Shown here piece by piece: positions 1 through 6,279 of a stretch of 9,196 bases of DNA (positions are counted from its first letter, which is position 1; every line of letters begins with the position of its first letter). The notes beneath the pieces were generated by a model, which saw only the letters and a program-made list of their open reading frames with translations, ran no database searches and was not told the DNA's origin. The translations under genes and the position numbers were made by a program. The DNA is from Actinomycetes bacterium (GTDB taxonomy: Bacteria > Actinomycetota > Acidimicrobiia > Acidimicrobiales > Acidimicrobiaceae), in the NCBI GenBank assembly GCA_021792075.1, contig JAJYVK010000041.1, positions 1-9,196 of the forward strand, given 5' to 3'.

Positions 1-1972
1 CGCTATTCGGATGGAAAGCCACAACCATCCCTCAGCAATTGAGCCCTATCAGGGTGCGGCAACCGGAGTGGGCGGCATATTGAGGGATATCTTCACCATG
101 GGTGCGCGCCCGATCGCTTTGTTCGACTCGCTTCGAATGGGTCCTATAGACAACGCCAAGAATCGCTGGATTTTTTCCGGGGTAGTCGGCGGAATCTCCG
201 GCTACGGAAATGCCGTAGGAGTCCCAACGGTCGGTGGAGAGATCGTCTTTGATGCCACGTTCAGTGCCAATCCACTGGTCAATGTGGCGGCAATTGGGAT
301 TCTGCCAAAAGATCGATTGGTTCTGGCCAAGGCCTCAGGTGCGGGGAATCTTGCGGTTTTGTTGGGAGCCTCCACGGGAAGGGACGGAATAGGCGGTGTG
401 TCGATCCTGGCGTCTAGCGGCTTCGACGAATCAAGCGCTGCCAAGAGACCGAGTGTACAAGTCGGAGATCCATACGAGGAAAAGAAGCTCATAGAGGCCT
501 GCCTGGAGCTCTTAGACATGAAGATCGTCGTCGGGATACAGGATCTAGGTGGTGCCGGAATAACCTGCGCCACTTCGGAGACGGCGGCAAATGCCGGCAT
601 GGGGATGGATGTTTATGTCTCGGAGATTCCTCTTAGGGAAGCGGGAATGGAGCCCTTTGAAGTGATGACCTCCGAGAGTCAGGAGCGCATGCTTGCGATA
701 GTCCAACCCGGTTCTTTGGACAAGGTGGTTGAGGTTGCGAGCAAGTGGGAGATCTCGGCATCCGTGGTCGGCGTGGTGCGCGAGCCAAAGGTGCTCGAGT
801 CAGGGTCCAAGGTGGGGATTTTGCGGGTCTTCGACAGACCTGGAGGGGAACTGCTTGCCGAGGTTCCTGCAGCGTCTCTTGCTGACGAGGCGCCCAAGTA
901 TCGTAGGGAGATGCGGGAGCCGGAAGATCTGATCAGCCGGCAATCGATCGAGGCGGGGGCCTATGCGGATCACTCTGACCTCAATCGGGACCTGCTTGAG
1001 ATGTTGTTCGACCCAAGGTGGATCTACTCGCAATACGACCACCAGCTCTTTCTGAATACGGTTGTCAAGCCCGGCCAGGATGCCACGCTGCTCAAGGCGT
1101 CAGGGCCTGGGGTTTTGTACACCGGCAAGGGGATAGGGGCCTCCTCGGATGGAAACTCGCGCTGGTGCGCTGTTGACCCGAGAGCTGGGGCGGCGATGGT
1201 GGTTGCGGAGTCGGCGTTGAACGTTGCTCTGGTGGGAGCCGAACCGGCATGTCTTGTCGACTGCTTGAACTTTGGGAATCCAGAGCATCCTGTGGTCATG
1301 TGGCAGCTATCCGAAGCGATCGATGGCATTGCGGAGGCCTGCACCGCACTAGGCATTCCCGTGGTTGGAGGCAACGTTTCGTTCTACAACGAGGCAGACG
1401 GCGCAGACATCGATCCGACGCCGGTGGTAACCACCCTCGGCGTGGCAGCGACCCTATTGCGAAAGCCGCCCGGAATTGGATTCACGAAGATGGCGTCTTT
1501 GGTTCTAATTGGGGAGACCGAGCGGAATCTGGCGGGGTCGAGGTGGGCGTATCAGCTGAAGAACGACAGATCGGGCAAGTTGCCCAAGCTGGACCTTCTC
1601 GCCCACCGGACGCTCCTTGGTGCAGTTCAGGCTCTTGTTGGGAACTTCGAGCAGTATTCGATCTCGGCTATGCACGATGTCTCCGACGGCGGCCTGGCGC
1701 TCGCTCTGGCGGAGATGGCCTTGCAGGGAGGTTTTGGTGCGGAGATATCAGATGGGGTGATCAAGGACTATGTCGAGCTTTTCTCGGAGTCCCCATCAAG
1801 GGTTCTAGTCGCCACAGACGATCCCGAGTCGGTCCTACGTTACTTGGAGGGGTTGAATCTGAGAGCGAGTGTAATAGGCGCAGTGACCGGTTCAAGGCTC
1901 AAAGTCCCTGGTTTAGTGGATCTAGAACTTGATGAGTTGCGGGAAGCCGTCAGGCGGAATACGATCAGCTGA
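1..1972 (+). CDS. purL: Phosphoribosylformylglycinamidine synthase subunit PurL (5' truncated)
   Basis: ATP-dependent conversion of FGAR plus glutamine-derived ammonia to FGAM, the fourth step of purine synthesis, in the cytoplasm. The frame is open from base 2 and already inside the protein: the family's [18 protein letters not shown] motif starts at visible residue 5, so about 80-90 N-terminal residues lie upstream. The ATG at base 11 is internal (it precedes ESHNHPS) and is not the start. Other PurL hallmarks are [16 protein letters not shown] (about residue 178 of the visible part), [18 protein letters not shown] (about 456) and [14 protein letters not shown] (about 559). About 656 residues are visible, and there is no C-terminal glutaminase domain. 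This is therefore the small PurL type, which in known systems works with separate PurQ and PurS; those genes are not in the window and may lie upstream (inference). It ends with TGA at 1970-1972 and overlaps the convergent PHP gene by 8 bp. The next pur gene, purF, is separated from it by that antisense gene. Confidence 0.97.
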   Translation, partial: AIRMESHNHPSAIEPYQGAATGVGGILRDIFTMGARPIALFDSLRMGPIDNAKNRWIFSGVVGGISGYGNAVGVPTVGGEIVFDATFSANPLVNVAAIGILPKDRLVLAKASGAGNLAVLLGASTGRDGIGGVSILASSGFDESSAAKRPSVQVGDPYEEKKLIEACLELLDMKIVVGIQDLGGAGITCATSETAANAGMGMDVYVSEIPLREAGMEPFEVMTSESQERMLAIVQPGSLDKVVEVASKWEISASVVGVVREPKVLESGSKVGILRVFDRPGGELLAEVPAASLADEAPKYRREMREPEDLISRQSIEAGAYADHSDLNRDLLEMLFDPRWIYSQYDHQLFLNTVVKPGQDATLLKASGPGVLYTGKGIGASSDGNSRWCAVDPRAGAAMVVAESALNVALVGAEPACLVDCLNFGNPEHPVVMWQLSEAIDGIAEACTALGIPVVGGNVSFYNEADGADIDPTPVVTTLGVAATLLRKPPGIGFTKMASLVLIGETERNLAGSRWAYQLKNDRSGKLPKLDLLAHRTLLGAVQALVGNFEQYSISAMHDVSDGGLALALAEMALQGGFGAEISDGVIKDYVELFSESPSRVLVATDDPESVLRYLEGLNLRASVIGAVTGSRLKVPGLVDLELDELREAVRRNTIS

Positions 1973-2801
1973 GGCGTTTCTCGAGCTCTGCCAAAACTGA
2001 GTCAGGGACCTCCAAGTCGCCTTCGCCGATGCAGATTTTCAATCCAGTCTTGTATGTTCCGTGGTAGTCGGAGCCGCCTGTGGCGACCAAAGACATGGAC
2101 CTAGCCAGTTTGGCAAGCGACTCCCTTTCTTCTGCGCTATAGCGCCCATAGTAGGATTCCAGGCCGACAAGGCCGTACTCTTTCAGCTCCCTCAGGTAGG
2201 AGGGGAACTCGCTGTCCTCTGCCTCCAGGGATTTCGGATGGGCAAGCACCGCCAGCGCGCCAGATGCCTTTACAAGCTCGATCGCCTCTTTGGGGCTCAG
2301 GAGAACCTTGGACACGTAGAATGGCCGGCCTTTGGCCAGGTATCGATCGAACGCCTCCTGGATCGACGTGACGATTCCCTTTCGCAGCATGACCGCAGCA
2401 AAGTGCGGCCTTCCGAGGTTTGGACCACCGGCCTCTTCCATCAGCTCGTCCCAGGTGATCGGGAAGCCAGCCTCTGCCAGCTTTGAGGCCAAGACCCTGT
2501 TGCGTTGGGTCCTTGCCAGCTGGATTTCGACGAGCCGGTCCTGCAAAGGGCCTGAGGTTGGTTCGAGGAAATATGCCAGAAGGTGGAAGGTCCCGCTCTG
2601 GAAGATGCAGGAGATCTCGACCCCAGGGACAAAGCCAATACCCAGCTCTTCGGCCCGTTTTCTGGCGATTTCTACTCCGTCCATGCGGTCGTGGTCGGTG
2701 AGGGCAACACTTTGGCATCCAGCGTCTTTGGCGAGCTCGATGATTGTTTGTGGGGAGTCAGAACCGTCAGAAAATCTAGAATGGGTATGCAGGTCTATCA
2801 T
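1965..2801 (-). CDS. PHP-domain metal-dependent phosphoesterase (YciV/TrpH/RNase AM-like)
   Basis: A 278-residue protein that is essentially one PHP domain. Visible metal-site residues follow the family pattern: HTH at 5-7, D12, TDHD at 35-38, E62 in GVEIS, H73, H133 in GRPHFA, H188 in AHPKS, and D245/H247 in GGSDYHG. The GRPHFA and SDYHG motifs and the length fit the YciV/TrpH branch. Characterised members of that branch include E. coli RNase AM, a 5'-3' exonuclease, and a nucleoside 3',5'-bisphosphate phosphatase from Chromobacterium. Which substrate applies here cannot be told from sequence. It is not the PHP domain of a DNA polymerase, because no polymerase domain follows, and histidinol phosphatase is less likely from the motifs. 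The ATG at 2799-2801 has no Shine-Dalgarno but has promoter-like hexamers directly upstream, which suggests a leaderless mRNA. It lies antisense between purL and purF and is transcribed divergently from purF. It could help in nucleotide salvage or pAp removal, but this is only inferred. Confidence 0.93.
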   Translation of the reverse strand: MIDLHTHSRFSDGSDSPQTIIELAKDAGCQSVALTDHDRMDGVEIARKRAEELGIGFVPGVEISCIFQSGTFHLLAYFLEPTSGPLQDRLVEIQLARTQRNRVLASKLAEAGFPITWDELMEEAGGPNLGRPHFAAVMLRKGIVTSIQEAFDRYLAKGRPFYVSKVLLSPKEAIELVKASGALAVLAHPKSLEAEDSEFPSYLRELKEYGLVGLESYYGRYSAEERESLAKLARSMSLVATGGSDYHGTYKTGLKICIGEGDLEVPDSVLAELEKRLS

Positions 2802-2809
2802 CGTGCGCT

Positions 2810-2839
2810 CTTATCAGTTGTCCGAGTTTTCATTTTCAA
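2810..2839 (-). promoter_or_regulatory. Candidate leaderless promoter of the PHP gene
   Basis: Read on the minus strand, TTGAAA (2834-2839), an 18-bp spacer and GATAAG (2810-2815) resemble a sigma70-type promoter, with 5 of 6 and 4 of 6 matches to consensus. Only 8 bp separate the -10 box from the ATG at 2801, so transcription would begin at or next to the start codon. The absence of a Shine-Dalgarno agrees with leaderless initiation, which is common in Actinobacteria. No transcript data are available, and the call rests on hexamers and spacing only. Confidence 0.4.
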
Positions 2840-2860
2840 GGGTATTGCTTTTGCTGATAA
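2811..2860. repeat. Spaced 7-bp inverted repeat TTATCAG/CTGATAA (possible operator pair)
   Basis: TTATCAG at 2811-2817 is matched by its exact reverse complement CTGATAA at 2854-2860. The arm centres are 43 bp apart, close to four helical turns. The left arm overlaps the proposed -10 box of the PHP promoter and the right arm lies upstream of its -35 box. The arrangement would suit a regulator bound at two sites. A 7-bp match over this distance can also occur by chance in AT-rich intergenic DNA. Confidence 0.3.
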
Positions 2861-3014
2861 CTAAGGACGATTCCTAAGGCTTATGGTTAAATTTCGACTA
2901 GGTTTTTTATTGGGCATTCGATTATCTTAGGTTGACGGTACTTGGCGGCGTACTCTGCTGTACAGGCAACCAGGGCCTTGTTGTTAGACATGTACGGGGA
3001 AGACGAGCGAATTT
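2861..3014. promoter_or_regulatory. purF-side half of the divergent PHP/purF control region
   Basis: This gene-free stretch upstream of purF is AT-richer than its flanks at 2881-2930. TTGACG at 2932-2937 looks like a -35 box, but no good -10 lies 16-18 bp downstream, so I do not assign a purF start site. GTAC occurs four times, at 2938, 2950, 2960 and 2992, and one copy sits in the perfect 8-bp palindrome CTGTACAG at 2958-2965. GGTTG (2930-2934) and CAACC (2967-2971) could pair around these copies. The hexamer CTAAGG is repeated at 2861 and 2874. The purF Shine-Dalgarno is weak: GGGGAAG at 2996-3002, 12 bp before the ATG. No known riboswitch structure was recognised. Confidence 0.35.
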
Positions 3015-4586
3015 ATGTCCTTTGCAAAGGACCCGAAGTTAGGCTTTGAAGGAAAACCTGGGCAAGAAAGTCCCAGTGGCTCGGTGCAACCCAAATCTAT
3101 ATTCAAGATTCTCCCACCTGCCAACGCGGGTTGGCCCAAGAACACAGTCTCGCTCGACAGGGATGGGCCTGCTGACTCTCCCGAAGAAGCCTGCGGCGTA
3201 TTTGGGATAAAGCTGGAGAACGCTTCGGTTTCGCATCTGACATTCGACGGTCTTTATGCGCTTCAGCATCGTGGTCAGGAGTCGGCTGGAATCGCCGTCT
3301 CGGACGGCGAGGGCATTACCGTCGTCAAGAATATGGGTCTTGTGAGCAACGTCTTTGACGAGCGAACCCTTCTGGCCCTGCCAGGGGGCATGGCGATCGG
3401 CCATACGCGGTACTCAACTACCGGAGCTTCGAACTGGAAGAATGCCCAGCCGATCTTCAGGGCTGTTGGAGAGACCGGCTTCGCTCTCGGCCACAACGGA
3501 AATCTCACCAATACTGCTGAGTTGGCGGAAGATATTGGATTGCTGCCGGGTCTGGCCATATCGGATACAGATGCACTTGGCGAACTGATCTCCAGAAACT
3601 TCCCGAAAGAGCCGGATTCAGACAGCCTAAGGGACGCGCTCCTGAAGGTGCTTCCAATGCTGAAGGGCGCGTTCTCCCTTGTGCTGATGGATCTTGAAAA
3701 CCTGATTGCAGTCCGAGATCCAAACGGCTTTCGACCTTTGTGCATGGGAAGTCTTGGATCGGGCTGGGTGTTTGCCTCAGAAAGTCCGGCCTTGGATGTT
3801 GTGGGCGCCAAGTTTGTGAGAGAACTTGAGCCAGGCGAGATGGTGGTTGTCTCTCAGGGAGAGCCGAAGAGCTACTTTCCGTTTCCAGCTGAACGGATCG
3901 ATCCCAAGCTGTGCATATTCGAGTTCGTATATTTCGCGCGTCCGGATTCACGCCTTTTGGGCAAGGAGGTCCACGGCACAAGGCGGCGAATGGGGCAATA
4001 CCTTGCAATGACGGCGCCTGTAGAAGCTGACATGGTCATGGGTGTTCCGGATTCCGGGGTTCCTGCAGCTGAGGGCTATGCCCTCGAGTCTCAGATCCCC
4101 TACGGTCAGGGCTTGGTAAAGAACCGTTACATCGGCAGAACCTTCATAACTCCGGATCAGGCCCAGAGGGCGAATGGAGTCAGGAGAAAGCTGAATACCC
4201 TCACTGAAAATATCGCTGGCAAGAGGCTCGTGGTAGTGGACGACTCCATTGTGCGCGGAACGACCACCAAGGCCATGGTGAAGCTTCTGAGGGAAGGCGG
4301 CGCAAAGGAGATACACCTTAGGATATCGTCGCCTCCATACAAATGGTCGTGCTTCTACGGGATCGACACCCCTTCTAGGCCGGACCTTCTTGCCTCGGAT
4401 AGAACCATCGAGGAGATCAGAGAGTACCTGAATGTCGATTCGATCGCATACCTCGATCTCGCCGATCTAAGGAAGGCGATCGGTGCCGACAACGGCTTCT
4501 GTGATGCCTGTCTGACTGGCAATTACCCGGTCGAAGTGCCAGTAAGGATCCTCTCTGCCGCCGCTGCTGAGAACAGAGTGGGCTGA
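3015..4586 (+). CDS. purF: Amidophosphoribosyltransferase PurF (4Fe-4S, propeptide type)
   Basis: Glutamine PRPP amidotransferase, the committed first step of purine synthesis (PRPP + glutamine to phosphoribosylamine). The 523 residues hold an Ntn glutaminase domain (about 60-300) and a phosphoribosyltransferase domain. The nucleophile is C60 in EEACGVFG, followed by LQHRGQESAG. The PRPP loop is VVVDDSIVRGTTT at 406-418. C300, C446, C496 and C499 match the spacing of the four iron-sulfur ligands of the Bacillus subtilis enzyme (236, 382, 433, 436). This places it in the oxygen-sensitive, self-processing class, in which the leader is cleaved to expose the catalytic cysteine. The leader here is 59 residues, against 11 in B. 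subtilis. An in-frame GTG at codon 24 (3084) would shorten it to 36; neither start has a strong Shine-Dalgarno. A stop at 2985-2987 bars any start further upstream than about 2988. It is the first gene of the purF-purM-pyrE operon, with purM 2 bp downstream. Confidence 0.98.
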   Translation: MSFAKDPKLGFEGKPGQESPSGSVQPKSIFKILPPANAGWPKNTVSLDRDGPADSPEEACGVFGIKLENASVSHLTFDGLYALQHRGQESAGIAVSDGEGITVVKNMGLVSNVFDERTLLALPGGMAIGHTRYSTTGASNWKNAQPIFRAVGETGFALGHNGNLTNTAELAEDIGLLPGLAISDTDALGELISRNFPKEPDSDSLRDALLKVLPMLKGAFSLVLMDLENLIAVRDPNGFRPLCMGSLGSGWVFASESPALDVVGAKFVRELEPGEMVVVSQGEPKSYFPFPAERIDPKLCIFEFVYFARPDSRLLGKEVHGTRRRMGQYLAMTAPVEADMVMGVPDSGVPAAEGYALESQIPYGQGLVKNRYIGRTFITPDQAQRANGVRRKLNTLTENIAGKRLVVVDDSIVRGTTTKAMVKLLREGGAKEIHLRISSPPYKWSCFYGIDTPSRPDLLASDRTIEEIREYLNVDSIAYLDLADLRKAIGADNGFCDACLTGNYPVEVPVRILSAAAAENRVG

Positions 4587-4588
4587 CG

Positions 4589-5653
4589 ATGGCGAATGGG
4601 GCAGATGAACCTTTGACATACGCCTCCGCTGGGGTTGACATAGCGGCTGGTGAAGCGGCGGTATCAAAGATCAAATCGAAGGTGAGAGCCACTTTCTCGA
4701 GTGAAGTAGTGTCGGAGATCGGCGGATTTGCGGGCATGTTCGCGCCCGATCTCTCTGGGTACTCCGAACCCGTTTTCGTCTCCTCCACCGATGGCGTTGG
4801 CACCAAGTCGCTGGTCGCAACGTGGGCGGACTCGTATGACACCATTGGGGTGGATTTGGTGGCCATGTGCGTTGACGATCTTGTCTGCACTGGGGCCAAG
4901 CCGCTGTTCATGCTCGATTATATCTCGATCGGAAAGCTCGACCCCGCTCACATAGAGAGCCTCGTCGGCGGCATCGCAGAGGGGTGCATCATGGCAGATG
5001 CATCTCTAATCGGGGGCGAGATGGCGGAGCACCCGGGCATGATGCGAGATGGAGAGTTCGATCTAGCCGGATTCGCTGTGGGAGTTGTTGACCGCTCCAA
5101 GCTTTGGGGACCAGGCCGCGTGCTCGACGGGTACAAGCTGATCGGACTGGCATCTCCGAATCTGCGCTCCAACGGTTTCTCGTTGGCAAGGGCTGCACTA
5201 TTCGGATCGGCCTCGGTCGACGAGATCAAAAGCATTGGGAAAGGTCCTGCTTGGAATGGGTCGGAAAGGACTCTTTTCGACTTGCTCCTAGAGCCCTCGA
5301 TAATTTACAGCCATGCAGTAAGCAGTATCCCCGACAAGAATGTTATCGCCAGCTGTGCTCACATAACCGGAGGGGGGATTCCTGGAAATCTTCCCAGATC
5401 CCTGCCAGCAGGAATGTCTGCGACAATTGAGGTCGCCTCTTTCGAGGTGCCGCGCATATTTCGCGAGATCCAGGGCCGGGGAGGAATCGCCGAAGAGGAG
5501 ATGTTCAGGGTCTTCAACATGGGGGTGGGAATGATACTCGTGGTCGAACCGCAGGGGGAATCGCAGGTACGGAGTCACCTGGAAAGCTGTGCCATACCTA
5601 CCTTTTTGCTGGGCATGGTGCATGACGGTGAAGGAGGTGTGAGACTTGTCTGA
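4589..5653 (+). CDS. purM: Phosphoribosylformylglycinamidine cyclo-ligase (AIR synthase) PurM
   Basis: ATP-dependent ring closure of FGAM to 5-aminoimidazole ribotide, the step after PurL. The length, 354 residues, is normal for the family. Visible motifs in order are TYASAGVDI at 10-18, SSTDGVGTK at 65-73, DDLVCTGAKPLFMLDY at about 96-111, GGEMAEHPGM at 142-151, NLRSNGFSLAR at 191-201, HITGGGIPGNLPR in the second half, and FNMGVGM near the C-terminus. The NLRSNG segment usually reads GLHSNG in relatives, a mild substitution. The ATG at 4589 follows the purF TGA by only 2 bp and has no clear Shine-Dalgarno of its own, so translational coupling to purF is likely. The last 8 bp overlap the most upstream pyrE start (TTG at 5646), and the perfect Shine-Dalgarno for that start is embedded in the purM codons for GEGGV. 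Confidence 0.98.
   Translation: MANGADEPLTYASAGVDIAAGEAAVSKIKSKVRATFSSEVVSEIGGFAGMFAPDLSGYSEPVFVSSTDGVGTKSLVATWADSYDTIGVDLVAMCVDDLVCTGAKPLFMLDYISIGKLDPAHIESLVGGIAEGCIMADASLIGGEMAEHPGMMRDGEFDLAGFAVGVVDRSKLWGPGRVLDGYKLIGLASPNLRSNGFSLARAALFGSASVDEIKSIGKGPAWNGSERTLFDLLLEPSIIYSHAVSSIPDKNVIASCAHITGGGIPGNLPRSLPAGMSATIEVASFEVPRIFREIQGRGGIAEEEMFRVFNMGVGMILVVEPQGESQVRSHLESCAIPTFLLGMVHDGEGGVRLV
5631..5638 (+). promoter_or_regulatory. Strong Shine-Dalgarno for the upstream pyrE TTG start
   Basis: AAGGAGGT, a full match to the 16S anti-Shine-Dalgarno, lies inside the 3' end of purM and ends 7 bp before the in-frame TTG at 5646. It would start PyrE with 14 extra N-terminal residues. Confidence 0.55.
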
Positions 5654-5670
5654 GTGGCACGCAGCTGCTT

Positions 5671-5680
5671 TGGAGGAGGT
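5671..5680 (+). promoter_or_regulatory. Strong Shine-Dalgarno for the downstream pyrE ATG start
   Basis: TGGAGGAGGT ends 7 bp before the ATG at 5688, which is in frame with the TTG start. This site gives the normal-looking PyrE N-terminus and is why 5688 was chosen as the main start. Confidence 0.7.
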
Positions 5681-5687
5681 CTATCAG

Positions 5688-6257
5688 ATGGAGGACGAGG
5701 CGCTTCTTTCCAAGCTGAAGAACCATATAATCGAGCACTCCACACTTACCGGAAGGTTCATTCTCAAGTCTGGCTTGGAGAGTAGGTGGTTTATCGATGC
5801 CAAAAAGACGGTTTGTTCCGCGGAAGGCATGCTGCTCGTTGCCAACGCCATGTGTCGAGTCATCCCAGCTGAGGCTACCGCTATAGGCGGTTTGACGATG
5901 GGTGCTGATCCCATTGCTTTCTCCACGGCTGCGATATGCGCCGCTGTTGGAAGGCCGCTTCGCAGCTTCTCGGTTAGGAAAGAGGCCAAAGACCACGGCG
6001 GAGGGGGCAGGATCGCGGGCATGCTTCTCGAAGGCGACAAGGTGGTTATCACCGAAGACACCGTGACCAGAGGGACTTCGATGCTCGAAGCTGTGACAGA
6101 GGTCAGAGATGCTGGTGCCGAGGTCATTCAAGCGGTTGCGCTGGTCGACAGAGGTGGGAGCGCAAGGCGCATCTTAAGAGATGTTGGTGTCGAGTTCAGG
6201 GCGATTTTCAGCGCACACGATCTCGGATTCGACTACGAAGGCGGCTTTAGCTTCTAG
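5688..6257 (+). CDS. pyrE: Orotate phosphoribosyltransferase PyrE
   Basis: Transfers ribose-5-phosphate from PRPP to orotate, giving OMP in pyrimidine synthesis. From the ATG at 5688 the protein is 189 residues. Its start, with a short helix leading to TGRFILKSGLESRWFID, matches where OPRTases usually begin. The flexible catalytic loop reads VRKEAKDHGGGGRIAG (R97, K98, K101, H103 counted from 5688), and the PRPP-binding motif is VVITEDTVTRGTS at about 119-131. The family more often has T or TG where this protein has R in TVTRGTS. An alternative TTG start at 5646 adds 14 residues and overlaps purM by 8 bp; both starts have strong ribosome binding sites. The gene is the last of purF-purM-pyrE and ends 7 bp before the stop of the convergent E1 gene, at a hairpin. 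Its place with purF suggests joint control of two PRPP-consuming enzymes (inference). A general phosphoribosyltransferase of another specificity is much less likely, given the KEAKDHG loop. Confidence 0.95.
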   Translation: MEDEALLSKLKNHIIEHSTLTGRFILKSGLESRWFIDAKKTVCSAEGMLLVANAMCRVIPAEATAIGGLTMGADPIAFSTAAICAAVGRPLRSFSVRKEAKDHGGGGRIAGMLLEGDKVVITEDTVTRGTSMLEAVTEVRDAGAEVIQAVALVDRGGSARRILRDVGVEFRAIFSAHDLGFDYEGGFSF

Positions 6258-6259
6258 CT

Positions 6260-6279
6260 CTGCTTTATATAGAAAGCAG
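6260..6279. terminator. Hairpin between convergent pyrE and E1 genes, possible bidirectional terminator
   Basis: CTGCTTT (6260-6266) and AAAGCAG (6273-6279) form a perfect 7-bp stem with a 6-base loop. The pyrE TAG is 3 bp before the stem and the E1 stop (TAA on the minus strand, 6265-6267) lies in the stem and loop. The position between two gene ends supports a terminator used from both sides. There is no clear U-tract on either side, so it is not a textbook intrinsic terminator. Confidence 0.45.

Noticed and set aside
1249..1932. 227-codon open frame on the plus strand inside purL
   Set aside because: It is out of frame with purL, which is strongly conserved here ([23 protein letters not shown]). 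Its Arg/Gly/Trp-rich translation looks like a frame shadow.
2802..3014. Purine riboswitch or PurR-type site upstream of purF
   Set aside because: I could not recognise the conserved core or paired helices of a purine riboswitch or a standard PurR box. Only short GTAC palindromes and weak pairings are visible.
2990..3049. Small ORF of 19 codons (ATG 2990, TGA 3047) overlapping the purF start
   Set aside because: It has no clear ribosome binding site and overlaps purF in another frame; chance is the simpler explanation.
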